Below, piece by piece: positions 15,527 through 24,805 of a stretch of 38,760 bases of DNA. Each line of letters starts with the position of its first letter. Position 1 is the stretch's first letter. The stretch is taken from positions 1 through 38,760 of the forward strand of contig JAIRKW010000019.1 in assembly GCA_031259875.1 (NCBI GenBank). The letters are read 5' to 3'. A program made the position numbers and the translations under genes. The stretch comes from Campylobacteraceae bacterium (lineage in GTDB: Bacteria > Campylobacterota > Campylobacteria > Campylobacterales > Campylobacteraceae). Under the pieces are notes generated by a model. That model did not search any database and was not told the DNA's origin. It worked only from the letters and a program-made list of their open reading frames with translations.

Positions 15527-17847
15527 TAATCACAAGAAATTGGCTGAATGAATGGATAAATTTAAGCCAAATCAGCACGGACGAGCTTTGTAAAACTCTA
15601 AATAAAATAGGCCTTGAAGTAGCTGCCGTAACGTCATATCGTATGCCGCAAAAGTGCGTTGTCGGCTTAGTACGTGAAAAAACACGTCATCCGAATGCTG
15701 AAAAACTTAACGTTTGCATAGTTGATATAGGCAGCAATGAGCCTCTTCAAATCGTTTGCGGCGCAAAAAATGTGCAAGAAGGCCAACTGGTACCTGTAGC
15801 GCTTGTCGGCTGTAAATTGCCCAATGGTCTTGAAATACAGGAGGCACAACTTCGCGGCATAAAATCATGTGGTATGATATGTTCTTCGTCCGAACTTGGC
15901 TATCCAAAAACAAATGACGGCATTATGGTACTGGAAGGAATCTCTCCTGAGCTTGGTACTCCGCTTAACCAAATAGAGCAATTTCAGGACGACGCTATAG
16001 AGGTAGAGCTTACCCCCAACCGCGGAGATTGCTTGAGTATTCATGGTATAGCAAGAGATTTGGGCGCAGTATATAACGCCAAAATCAGCATTCCAAAAGA
16101 AACAGCGGAAGACAGCAGCCAAATAGGTATAGGGCGCGTTTTAAACCTAAATGTAGAAGGTTCTATCGATTCATCTTTAGTATACAAAGCAGTGTGTGTT
16201 CAGGAGTTAAAAGAGGACACCATAATGGATTTGCGTCTTGCAATAGCAGATATAAATGCGAAAAGCGTTTTAGAGCGGTATTTGGCCTATGCAACACACT
16301 CAACCGGCGTTATCTTAAGAGCCTACGGAACTGATACGCTTGAAAAAGACAAAGCAGACAAAATAACTTTTACTGTCAAAAAAGATACAAATGCGCTTGA
16401 TAGCGTGTGGAGTAAAGAACGGCTCTCATACATAGGTATTTCTCAAGAGAGTTTTTCAAAACCGAAAAACGATGAACTCGTAATCATAGAGGCAAGTTAT
16501 GCTGACCCTACACAGATAGCATCAAACGGCGCGCGCAATATCAAAGAGGCAGATGATGCGCTTTTTAGGTCACTAAGAAGCAGTGAACCAGATCTTGATT
16601 TTGGTATCAACTATTTAAACCTCATTTTAAATAAAACATCAAAAATAGGCTTTTTAACAGGCACTCAGCGAACAGTCAAAGAAAAGCCTGCGCGTCAAAT
16701 AAGTATCAATATCGACGACATATACTCCATTATAGGTGCACAAATAGCTAAAAATGAGATTATAACGATACTAAAAAACCTCCGCTTCGATACTTCGTTT
16801 AAATTCGACCAAAATGCATTAGTTGTTGAAATACCATCATTTCGTCACGATGTTGAGAATATACAAGATATCTGCGAAGAGATAGTAAGAATAGTTGGTA
16901 TTGATAATATACCATCAAAGCCGTTGCAATTTACGGAAGCTGTACGCATTAACTCCATATCTGAAAATTTTGAGAAAAAGAAATTTTACCGTCACAAAGC
17001 AATAGCCGCGGGCTTTTTCGAAAGCGTGCACTATATATTCGGCGACAAAGCAAAACAGGCGTCATACGGATTTGAATGCTTGGACGAAGAGCTTGAGATT
17101 ATTAATCCAATAACAAGCGAACTTAATACTCTGCGCACTACCTGCGCTCTAAATCTTATGCAAGCAGTAAGCAGCAACATAAAAGCAGGACGCGCAGGCG
17201 TAAGTCTCTTTGAGCTTGGCAAAATATTTGACAAAAGGCGAAATGAAAGAGTTGTAATAACATTTATAGCAAGCGGCGAGAGTGAAAAAAGTTCGCTGAT
17301 TAATCACGGCAAAGCCGTTCAGTTTGATTTTGCGCTGTTTGTGAAAAAAATAGCTGTCGTTTTGGGAGATTTTGAGCTAATAAAAGCAGAACCTGCCAAT
17401 AGATTCTACAGCCCGTATGAGTATGCACAGATAATTATAAACGGCAAAAAAGCCGGCTATATTGCAAGAGTCGGCGTTGAAAATGAATATGATTTGGGAC
17501 GCACATATATATGCGAAGTGGATTTTGAAACATTGCCGTATGGGCGAAAAAGAGCCAAAGTTTATTCAAAACTACCGAATGTTTCAAGAGATTTGAGTCT
17601 TCTTGTGCCAAAAGAGTTGGAATACACAAAAGTAGCGCAATGCCTTAAAAACAATGCGCCAAAAGAGTTAAGCGCTTTTTATCCCATAGATCTTTATGAA
17701 GACGATTCGTTAGGCAGTAACAACAGCTTAACCATCACGCTTGTTTTCAAATCAGAAGAAAAGACCTTTACCGAGCGGGAAATAAACGGCTTTTTAGAAC
17801 AGATATTAAAGGCTCTCTATTCGGAGTTAAAAATCAGCGTAAGATGA
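15523..17847 (+). CDS. pheT: Phenylalanyl-tRNA synthetase beta subunit
   Basis: Structural and editing subunit of PheRS. The 774-residue product opens with MIITRNWLNEWINLS, has a tRNA-binding OB-fold at about 40-150 (VVGLVREKTRHPNAEKLNVC), the B3/B4 editing region with VELTPNRGDCLSIHGIARDL, a B5 domain, a catalytic-like core, and a C-terminal anticodon-binding ferredoxin-fold domain from about 679 (YSKLPNVSRDLSLLVPKE). The start overlaps pheS and the stop overlaps aroA, each by ATGA, so the three are translationally coupled. Confidence 0.97.
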   Translation: MIITRNWLNEWINLSQISTDELCKTLNKIGLEVAAVTSYRMPQKCVVGLVREKTRHPNAEKLNVCIVDIGSNEPLQIVCGAKNVQEGQLVPVALVGCKLPNGLEIQEAQLRGIKSCGMICSSSELGYPKTNDGIMVLEGISPELGTPLNQIEQFQDDAIEVELTPNRGDCLSIHGIARDLGAVYNAKISIPKETAEDSSQIGIGRVLNLNVEGSIDSSLVYKAVCVQELKEDTIMDLRLAIADINAKSVLERYLAYATHSTGVILRAYGTDTLEKDKADKITFTVKKDTNALDSVWSKERLSYIGISQESFSKPKNDELVIIEASYADPTQIASNGARNIKEADDALFRSLRSSEPDLDFGINYLNLILNKTSKIGFLTGTQRTVKEKPARQISINIDDIYSIIGAQIAKNEIITILKNLRFDTSFKFDQNALVVEIPSFRHDVENIQDICEEIVRIVGIDNIPSKPLQFTEAVRINSISENFEKKKFYRHKAIAAGFFESVHYIFGDKAKQASYGFECLDEELEIINPITSELNTLRTTCALNLMQAVSSNIKAGRAGVSLFELGKIFDKRRNERVVITFIASGESEKSSLINHGKAVQFDFALFVKKIAVVLGDFELIKAEPANRFYSPYEYAQIIINGKKAGYIARVGVENEYDLGRTYICEVDFETLPYGRKRAKVYSKLPNVSRDLSLLVPKELEYTKVAQCLKNNAPKELSAFYPIDLYEDDSLGSNNSLTITLVFKSEEKTFTEREINGFLEQILKALYSELKISVR

Positions 17848-19130
17848 GTATTTTAAAAGTAGAAAAAGCCAAAGCTTTCGATGAAGTTATAAGCGATATA
17901 GCAGCAGATAAATCAATATCACACAGATGCGCTGTTTTTTCACTTTTAAGCGATAAAACGTCGCTTGTCAGAAACTATTTGCAAGCTGAAGATACACTTT
18001 GCACACTAAATATCATTAAGTCATTGGGCGCAAAAACAGAGAATGAAAATGGTATTTTACACATCACTCCGCCAGCAAAAATCATTGAGCCGCCCTTAGT
18101 ACTCGACTGCGGCAACAGCGGAACAGCTATGCGGCTATTAATGGGGTTTCTAAGTGGTATTGAAGGTTTTTTTGTTTTACACGGCGACAAATATTTAGCT
18201 TCGCGTCCGATGAAAAGGCTTGCCGAACCATTAAAAAAGATAGGCGCAAATATAGACGGCAGGCAGAATGGGAATTTGTCGCCGATTTGTATCAGAGGTA
18301 CAAAACTAAAACCATTTGATTACGAAAGTCCCATAGCGTCAGCACAAGTAAAAAGCGCGCTGATTTTAAGCGCGCTTAGATTAAATGCGCCAAGTTTTTT
18401 TAGCGAGCCCGAACTCAGCCGTGACCATACGGAAAGAATGTTAAGAGGTATGGGTGCCAATATAGAATGCAAAAATGGCAAAATCATTATACATCCAATT
18501 AAAAAGCCGCTGTACCCTTTGGATATCACTGTACCCGCCGACCCTTCAGGTGCGTTTTTCTTTGCCGTTGCCGCCGCTATTGTCCCAAATTCGAAAATAA
18601 CTTTAAAAAATGTACTTTTAAATAAAACGCGCATGGAAGCTTTTAAGATTTTACAGCAGATGGGAACGCAGATAGAGTTTGTGCAAAAAGAGGATAAATA
18701 CGAAAGTATCGGCGATATTATAGTGAAGTATGCACCATTAAAAGCTATAAAGGTCAGCGAAAATATTTCGTGGCTCATAGACGAACTTCCGGCTCTTTCG
18801 ATAGCTTTTGCCTGCGCTTATGGCATAAGCAGCGTAAGAAATGCCAAAGAGCTTAGGGTAAAAGAGAGCGACAGAATAAGCACAGTCGTTAAAAATCTAA
18901 AGCTTTGCGGCATCAATGTAAGAGAGTATGAAGACGGGTATGATATAGAAGGCGGCATATTTAAAAAAGTCGTATTTAACAGTTTCGGCGACCATAGAAT
19001 TGCCATGAGTTTTGCTATAGCTTCACTTTTGTGCGGTGGAGTTATAGAGGATACAGACTGTATTAATACTTCATTTCCGAATTTTATAGATATTTTAAAA
19101 AAAATAAGCACGGCAGAGAATTTACCGTGA
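17844..19130 (+). CDS. aroA: 3-phosphoshikimate 1-carboxyvinyltransferase (EPSP synthase)
   Basis: Sixth shikimate-pathway step, joining shikimate 3-phosphate and phosphoenolpyruvate on the way to chorismate. The 428-residue product has DKSISHRCAVFSLL near the N-terminus, LDCGNSGTAMRLLMGFLSG (about 87-105), ELSRDHTERML (about 190) and RVKESDRIS (about 338-346), the last being the conserved KESDR substrate-binding loop. Length is normal. ATGA overlap with pheT and GTGA overlap with ispH place it in the same coupled operon. Chorismate made here also supplies the prephenate used by TyrA at 27125. Confidence 0.97.
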   Translation: MSILKVEKAKAFDEVISDIAADKSISHRCAVFSLLSDKTSLVRNYLQAEDTLCTLNIIKSLGAKTENENGILHITPPAKIIEPPLVLDCGNSGTAMRLLMGFLSGIEGFFVLHGDKYLASRPMKRLAEPLKKIGANIDGRQNGNLSPICIRGTKLKPFDYESPIASAQVKSALILSALRLNAPSFFSEPELSRDHTERMLRGMGANIECKNGKIIIHPIKKPLYPLDITVPADPSGAFFFAVAAAIVPNSKITLKNVLLNKTRMEAFKILQQMGTQIEFVQKEDKYESIGDIIVKYAPLKAIKVSENISWLIDELPALSIAFACAYGISSVRNAKELRVKESDRISTVVKNLKLCGINVREYEDGYDIEGGIFKKVVFNSFGDHRIAMSFAIASLLCGGVIEDTDCINTSFPNFIDILKKISTAENLP

Positions 19131-19960
19131 AGATAAAATTGGCCAAAAGTTACGGTTTTTGCTTTGGCGTTAAAAGAGCTATTAAAATAGCGGAAAACGC
19201 ACCCGGAGCCTCTACAATAGGACCTTTAATACACAATAACGAAGAGATTTTGAGACTCAAAAATAATTTTAATGTAAATACGTTAAACAGTGCAAACGAA
19301 GCCGCGGGTATAAAAAAGGCAATTATTCGCACACACGGTATACAAAAAGAGGATTTGGAAGCTTTGAAAAAGCTAAATATAGAAATAATAAATGCTACTT
19401 GTCCTTTTGTTACAAAACCTCAAAAAATTTGCGAAGAGATGAGCGCACAAAGTTACACGATAATAATTTTCGGCGATAAAAATCATCCCGAAGTTAAAAG
19501 CGTCAAGAGTTACAGTATACACGACAACGTCCATGTAGTCTTGAATATTCAGGATTTGAGCGGAATAAATTTAAACAATAAAGTTACTCTTGTATCGCAG
19601 ACAACGCGCAACGTGGATGAGTTTTTGAAAATTGCCGATTTTTTAATCAGTTCATGCAAAGAGGTAAGAGTTTTTAACACTATCTGTAATGCTACTTTTG
19701 AAAATCAGGATGCGGCGCGGGAATTGGCGATTGAATCTGACATTGTTATAGTTGTCGGTGGAAAAAACTCTTCAAATACAAAACAATTGTATAGAATTGT
19801 TAAAGAATATTGTGAAGACAGTTTTCTTGTAGAAAACGCCAAAGAGCTGAATTTTTCGTGGTTTACAGGCAAAAAAATATGCGGTATAACAGCCGGGGCT
19901 TCAACTCCTGATTGGATTATTGAAAAAATTATTGAAAAAATCAGAGAAATTAAAGTATAA
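19127..19960 (+). CDS. ispH: 4-hydroxy-3-methylbut-2-enyl diphosphate reductase
   Basis: Last enzyme of the MEP isoprenoid route, a [4Fe-4S] protein making IPP and DMAPP from HMBPP. The three cluster cysteines are visible at residues 12 (GFCFGV), 92 (NATCPFV) and 187 (NTICNATF). Other family segments are TRNVDEF, VVGGKNSSNTKQL and ITAGASTPDWIIE. The 277-residue length is typical. The start is GTG overlapping the aroA stop by 4 bp. The stop codon lies within a TATAAT (19956-19961) that may be the -10 box for rpsA. Confidence 0.97.
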   Translation: MKIKLAKSYGFCFGVKRAIKIAENAPGASTIGPLIHNNEEILRLKNNFNVNTLNSANEAAGIKKAIIRTHGIQKEDLEALKKLNIEIINATCPFVTKPQKICEEMSAQSYTIIIFGDKNHPEVKSVKSYSIHDNVHVVLNIQDLSGINLNNKVTLVSQTTRNVDEFLKIADFLISSCKEVRVFNTICNATFENQDAARELAIESDIVIVVGGKNSSNTKQLYRIVKEYCEDSFLVENAKELNFSWFTGKKICGITAGASTPDWIIEKIIEKIREIKV

Positions 19961-19961
19961 T
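19956..19961 (+). promoter_or_regulatory. Putative -10 box for rpsA
   Basis: TATAAT spanning the ispH stop codon, 60 bases before the rpsA ATG. It would give the highly expressed S1 gene its own promoter. There is no obvious -35 box. Confidence 0.35.
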
Positions 19962-20021
19962 GTTAATTTTGAGTCCGTTTTAATTTTACAAAAGCGAACA
20001 AATCACACCAAAAGGAAAAGA

Positions 20022-21713
20022 ATGGCAAAAGAGGTGAACAATAGTGTTCAAAACAACACCGAAAATACGGCGGAATTTATAGAGGATATGGATTTTGCAA
20101 CTATGCTGGAAGAATTTGAATCGGGCAGAGAAACCGATAACGAAGTGACAGCTGATGGTGTTATTGTTGAAATTAGAGACGATATAACACTGGTTGATGT
20201 TGGTAAAAAAAGTGAGGGGAGACTTTATACCTCGGAAATTAAAGACGCTGAAGGCAATCTTACTCACAAAGTGGGTGACGCCATAAAAGTTGTCATAACA
20301 GGTTTTAGAAATGAAAAACCAATAATTTCTCATAAAAAAGCTATTAAAAAAGAGAAGATAAAAGCTTTTATAAATAGTTTTAACGAGGGCGATAACCTTC
20401 CGTTTGACGCGAAAGTTATCGGCAAAAACAAAGGCGGCCTTATCGCTGAAAACAGCGATGGCGTAGAGTTTTTCCTGCCGCGTTCGCAAGTGGCGGTCAA
20501 AGACCCGCAGACACTTACTGGCAAAACTATTAGAGTTTCAGTTTTAAAAATAGACAAAGATAACGAATCTATCGTAGTTTCAAGAAAAAAACCTTTAGAT
20601 GAAGAACGAAAAAAACGAAAAGATATTATTCAAGAGTTAATGGAAAAAAATGAAGCCGTAGAGGGTGTAGTTAAAAGAATTACAACATACGGTATGTTCG
20701 TGGATGTAGGCGGCGTAGACGGACTCGTTCACTACAGCGAAATAAGTTACAAAGGTCCTGTCAATCCGAGTTCATTTTACAAAGAGGGCGACAGAGTATT
20801 GGTAAAAGCCATCAGTTACGATAAAGATAAAAGACACCTTTCATTGTCTATCAAGGCAGCTCAGCCCGACCCTTGGCAGGAGATAGAAGACCAGCTTGTT
20901 GAAAAAGACGTTATACAAGTAATCGTCAGCAATATAGAACCTTACGGTGCGTTTGTTGATTTGGGCAATGATGTCGAAGGCTTTTTACACATTTCCGAAA
21001 TCTCTTGGGACAAAAATATCAAACATCCAAAAGATTATATCAGTGAAGGCCAGCAAATAGATGTTGAAGTTATAGAGATAGACATAAAAGGCAGACGACT
21101 TCGCGTCTCTTTGAAAAATGTCCTTCCAAAACCGTTTGATGATTTCACGAAAACCCACAAAGTCGGCGATATAGTAAAAGGTAATATAACAACATTAACA
21201 AATTTCGGAGCATTCGTAAAAATCGGCACTATCGAGGGTTTACTACACAACGAAGACTCTTCATGGAACAGAAACGCAAGATGCAAAGATTTGTTTAAAG
21301 AAGGCGATGAAGTTGAAGTTAAAATCATCAAAATAGACGCCGAAAATGAAAAAATTTCACTAAGCCTCAAAGAACTTCAAGAAAGTCCGATACAAAAATA
21401 TGCTAAAAAATATGGTAACGGTGATATTGTAAACGGTAAAATCCTTGACATAAAAGATTTCGGTCTGTTTGTAGAGCTTGAAGACGGTGTGGATGCACTT
21501 ATACGCAAAGAAGATTTGGGAAGCATCAATGTTGACGACTTAAAAGCCGGAGATGAGATAGAAGCAGTTATAGTCTTTATAGACGAAAAGAAAAACCGCA
21601 TACGCTTATCCATAAAAAGACTCTCCAAAATCAAAGAGCGCGAAACTTTAAGCAAGATAAACAAAGATGACAAAATGACTTTGGGTGATATTATAAAAGA
21701 CCAGCTAAAATAG
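20022..21713 (+). CDS. rpsA: 30S ribosomal protein S1
   Basis: Ribosomal RNA-binding protein that captures mRNAs for initiation. ATG 20022 is supported by AAAGGAAAAG just before it; the open frame back to 19920 covers the ispH end and is not S1-like. The 563-residue product has six S1 OB-fold repeats starting roughly at residues 40, 125, 212, 297, 384 and 471. Repeats 3-6 carry the canonical GxFVxxG pattern (for example YGMFVDVGGVDGLVHYSE and FGAFVKIGTIEGLLH), and the first two are more divergent, as in other S1 proteins. Length matches the six-repeat form of Gram-negative bacteria. A strong hairpin follows 9 bases after the stop. Confidence 0.97.
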   Translation: MAKEVNNSVQNNTENTAEFIEDMDFATMLEEFESGRETDNEVTADGVIVEIRDDITLVDVGKKSEGRLYTSEIKDAEGNLTHKVGDAIKVVITGFRNEKPIISHKKAIKKEKIKAFINSFNEGDNLPFDAKVIGKNKGGLIAENSDGVEFFLPRSQVAVKDPQTLTGKTIRVSVLKIDKDNESIVVSRKKPLDEERKKRKDIIQELMEKNEAVEGVVKRITTYGMFVDVGGVDGLVHYSEISYKGPVNPSSFYKEGDRVLVKAISYDKDKRHLSLSIKAAQPDPWQEIEDQLVEKDVIQVIVSNIEPYGAFVDLGNDVEGFLHISEISWDKNIKHPKDYISEGQQIDVEVIEIDIKGRRLRVSLKNVLPKPFDDFTKTHKVGDIVKGNITTLTNFGAFVKIGTIEGLLHNEDSSWNRNARCKDLFKEGDEVEVKIIKIDAENEKISLSLKELQESPIQKYAKKYGNGDIVNGKILDIKDFGLFVELEDGVDALIRKEDLGSINVDDLKAGDEIEAVIVFIDEKKNRIRLSIKRLSKIKERETLSKINKDDKMTLGDIIKDQLK

Positions 21714-21722
21714 ATTAATGCC

Positions 21723-21756
21723 AAAAGCCGCTGCAAACATATTTTAGGCGGCTTTT
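21723..21756 (+). terminator. Hairpin terminator after rpsA
   Basis: AAAAGCCGC (21723-21731) pairs perfectly with GCGGCTTTT (21748-21756), so the T-run is part of the 3' arm. This is a standard rho-independent form. It sits only 33 bases before the serA start. Confidence 0.75.
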
Positions 21757-21789
21757 ATATACAAAAAAAGATTTCAAAAGGTTGTTTCA

Positions 21790-23373
21790 GTGAGACAAAA
21801 AAAGATTGTCGTATGTGATGCTATTCACGAAAAAGGCTTTGAGCTTTTAAGAAAAGAGAATGATATAGAAGCGATTGATGCGACTGGCATCGCTAAAGAT
21901 AAACTTGGCGAATTTCTAAAAGACGCCGATGTGGCTATCACAAGAAGTCCTACTGATGTGGACGTTAAATTTTTAGACAGCGGTAAAAAACTAAACGCGG
22001 TAGTACGCGCAGGCGTAGGCGTGGATAATGTGGATTTGGACGAATGCAGCAAAAGAGGTGTGATTGCCATGAACGTTCCGACCGCAAACACGATAGCTGC
22101 TGTGGAACTTACTATGGCGCACATTTTATCTGTTGCACGCAGTTTTCCGTATGCACACAATGCATTAAAGCAGGACAGAATTTGGAAGCGCGAAAAGTGG
22201 TACGGCGTTGAATTATTTGGCAAAAAGCTCGGCGTTATTGGTTTTGGCAATATAGGAAGCCGCGTTGCCGTACGCGCTAAAGCTTTTAGCATGGATATCA
22301 TAGCGTATGATCCGTATATTCAAAGCAATAAAGTAACTGATTTGGGTATGACATATACAGAAAATTTTGATGATATTTTGGCATGTGATTTCATCACTAT
22401 CCATACGCCTAAGACTAAAGAGACTGTCAATATAATCGACAAAGCCGAAATAGCTAAAATGAAAAAAGGCGTGAGACTTATTAATGTAGCACGCGGCGGA
22501 TTATATAATGAGGAAGCTCTTATTGAAGGCTTAAAAAGTGGGCAAGTGGCTTTTGCAGGCATTGATGTATTCTCAAAAGAGCCTGCCGTGGATAATCCTC
22601 TTTTAGACCTTGACAATGTTACGGTAACGCCGCATCTTGGTGCGAATACTTTAGAATCTCAAGAAAAGATAGCTATTGCAGCGGCAGAAGCAGCGATACT
22701 GGCTGCAAGAGGCGTAAGCTATCCTAATGCACTCAACCTTCCAATTAAAACGGAAGATTTGCCAAACTCTGTAGCACCGTATCTTGAATTGGTACAAAAA
22801 ATAAGCTTTTTAGCCGTTCAAATATATAAACGGCCGATTTTAGGCATTCATATAGAAGGCGAAGGAACAATCAGCGAACACATAAACTCTTTGCTGACCT
22901 TTGCAATTGTAGGAGCGCTGAAAGAGTCTTTGGGAGATAATATTAATTACGTAAATGCCGCTTATGTGGCTGCAGAAAACAGGATAGACACAAGCTCCAA
23001 AGTCTTACCGGCAAGCGGATACAGCAATAAAGTAACTGTCAAAATATCAACCGACAAAGGAGTCGCTCAGGTAAGCGGAACGGTATTTGGCGAGAATGAA
23101 CACAGAATCGTCGATATTAACGGCTTTAAGACTGACTTTAAACCAAAAGGTAAAATGATAATCTTTAAAAACAGAGACGTGCCTGGCGTTATCGCTGCAA
23201 TCAGTACCATTTTGGCGCAAAACAATGTGAATATAGCCGACTTCAGGCTTGGACGCGGAGATGACGGTTTTGCTCTTGCGGTTGTATTGGTAGACCAAGA
23301 GATAAGCAAAGAGATTCTTGCTAAACTAAACGAACTTGAGCAGTGCGTCTGGGCGCAAAGCGTATATATATAG
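21790..23373 (+). CDS. serA: D-3-phosphoglycerate dehydrogenase (long form, ACT domain)
   Basis: First step of serine synthesis, oxidising 3-phosphoglycerate with NAD. The 527-residue product is the long form: substrate and Rossmann domains (GFGNIGSRVA at about 151, HTPKTKET, NVARGGLYNEEAL at about 231, PHLGANTLESQ at about 280), an intervening allosteric domain at about 320-450, and a C-terminal ACT domain from about 455 (MIIFKNRDVPGVIAAISTIL) that normally mediates serine feedback. The start is GTG with AAAAGG upstream. Its TAG stop forms part of the TAGGAG ribosome site of efp. Confidence 0.97.
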   Translation: MRQKKIVVCDAIHEKGFELLRKENDIEAIDATGIAKDKLGEFLKDADVAITRSPTDVDVKFLDSGKKLNAVVRAGVGVDNVDLDECSKRGVIAMNVPTANTIAAVELTMAHILSVARSFPYAHNALKQDRIWKREKWYGVELFGKKLGVIGFGNIGSRVAVRAKAFSMDIIAYDPYIQSNKVTDLGMTYTENFDDILACDFITIHTPKTKETVNIIDKAEIAKMKKGVRLINVARGGLYNEEALIEGLKSGQVAFAGIDVFSKEPAVDNPLLDLDNVTVTPHLGANTLESQEKIAIAAAEAAILAARGVSYPNALNLPIKTEDLPNSVAPYLELVQKISFLAVQIYKRPILGIHIEGEGTISEHINSLLTFAIVGALKESLGDNINYVNAAYVAAENRIDTSSKVLPASGYSNKVTVKISTDKGVAQVSGTVFGENEHRIVDINGFKTDFKPKGKMIIFKNRDVPGVIAAISTILAQNNVNIADFRLGRGDDGFALAVVLVDQEISKEILAKLNELEQCVWAQSVYI

Positions 23374-23383
23374 GAGAAAATTT

Positions 23384-23947
23384 ATGGCTTCATATTCAAT
23401 GGGCGACTTAAAAAAAGGGTTAAAGATAGAGTTAGACGGTATTCCGTATAAGATAGTAGAGTATCAGCACGTAAAACCCGGAAAAGGACCGGCATTTGTG
23501 AGAGCTAAAATTAAGTCTTTCATAAATGGCAAAGTTATAGAGAAGACTTTTCACGCCGGCGACAAGTGCGAACAGCCAAATCTCGTGCAAAAAACAATGC
23601 AGTATCTTTATGATGACGGCGAATATCTGCAATTTATGGATACAGATACATACGAGCAAGTTGCCATATCCGAAGAGCAGATGGGAGATTTGCTCAAGTG
23701 GATGCTTGACGGCATGACAGTAGAGGTACTTTTTCACAACAATGTTGCTATAGATGTTGAAATGCCTCAAGTAGTTGAGTATAAAATAACGGACACTCCG
23801 CCAAACTTCAAAGGCGACACGCAAGGCGGCAGAAAACCAGCTACTTTGGAAAGCGGCGCAGTTATACAGGTGCCTTTCCACGTACTTGAGGGTGACACCG
23901 TAAGAGTAGATACCGCACGCGGCGAGTATTTGGAAAAAGTCAAATAG
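23384..23947 (+). CDS. efp: Translation elongation factor P
   Basis: Relieves ribosome stalling at proline runs. ATG 23384 is chosen because TAGGAG lies 7 bases upstream and the 187-residue product has the normal EF-P N-terminus; the frame is open to 23336 inside serA. Lys34, the usual modification site, is present in VKPGKGPAFVRAK. Three beta-barrel domains are expected, and the C-terminal hallmark is visible (ATLESGAVIQVPFHVLEGD, then VDTARGEYLEKV). A strong hairpin terminator follows. Confidence 0.98.
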   Translation: MASYSMGDLKKGLKIELDGIPYKIVEYQHVKPGKGPAFVRAKIKSFINGKVIEKTFHAGDKCEQPNLVQKTMQYLYDDGEYLQFMDTDTYEQVAISEEQMGDLLKWMLDGMTVEVLFHNNVAIDVEMPQVVEYKITDTPPNFKGDTQGGRKPATLESGAVIQVPFHVLEGDTVRVDTARGEYLEKVK

Positions 23948-23954
23948 TTTACTT

Positions 23955-23985
23955 AAATACCGCCAAAACTCCATTGGCGGTATTT
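23955..23985 (+). terminator. Hairpin terminator after efp
   Basis: AAATACCGCCAA (23955-23966) pairs perfectly with TTGGCGGTATTT (23974-23985) over a 7-base loop, a 12-bp stem 7 bases after the efp stop, followed by AT-rich sequence. Confidence 0.8.
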
Positions 23986-24761
23986 ATCATTTACTGCAAA
24001 TCTTGAACAAACTCAATTATGAATATTTATTAGAGAATATATATGCTGTCAACAACAAACTTTGCAACTCCTAAAGACACATTTAAGTGTTTTTAGCTTA
24101 CTTTGAAATCAACAGATATTATTGCAAGAATATATAAACTACTAAAAAACTATATCTTGGCATAACAAAAGAAAGAAAACATATTAGGAAATCTCGAATT
24201 TTTACACAATAAACATAGGGGTACACTGCTCTAAATAATGATGATATTATAAACTGCAAGCTAACGCATTGGATTACTTTTTGAAAAATAGAAAGAATTT
24301 AATAAAATAGTAACAAATAATGCATTTTAAGGCTGCCAAAATATCAATTTTTGCAGAAAATTAAGGTTAAGACAGCATATTATTTCAGTCATAATTTTTC
24401 ACTGTTTATTTTTTCACTCTTGCAAAGACATTGAGTTTTTATCATGCCAGAGTACTTTTTCAGTCTCTCTTGCTCTTTTTCTACTATAGCAACAACATTG
24501 CTGAAGATATCAAAATATTATTACGGGTTCGTGTTATAAACCCATTTTGCAAAAAAGATTTAATTTGCGGCAGAATAAAATACCTGCAACATTTTTAGAA
24601 TTCTTATTTTTACATCTGTTTATTAATTCTTTTATGGAACTGTCTATATTTAAAATTCACTACAACAAGGGCTTTTCCCAATACTCTTATCGATTCGTCA
24701 TTTCACATAAAAGACCTAAGGGAATAATCTATTGATATAAAAATTCTACTTTACAACCCTT
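23986..24761. other. Gene-poor AT-rich stretch between efp and bamA
   Basis: I see no convincing gene in about 780 bases. The one sizeable frame (24547-24735, plus strand, 62 codons) has no ribosome site and no recognisable product. Minus-strand frames around 24540-24720 read through several stops, as decayed coding sequence might, but match nothing I know. A GGGTT/AACCC inverted repeat lies at about 24525-24543. TATTGCAAGAA at 24120-24130 also occurs twice in the gene-poor stretch after tyrA. Confidence 0.5.
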
Positions 24762-24786
24762 AAAAGGTTTATAGAATTATTAAACC
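24762..24786 (-). terminator. Putative terminator after bamA
   Basis: On the minus strand GGTTTA (24786-24781) pairs with TAAACC (24771-24766) and is followed by TTTT (24765-24762). It is 20 bases past the bamA stop. The stem is short and AT-rich, so support is moderate. Confidence 0.45.
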
Positions 24787-24805
24787 CATAGTTGGATATT
24801 TAGAA

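Noticed and set aside
24547..24735. 62-codon plus-strand frame between efp and bamA
   Set aside because: No ribosome site, no recognisable domain, composition like the surrounding AT-rich DNA.
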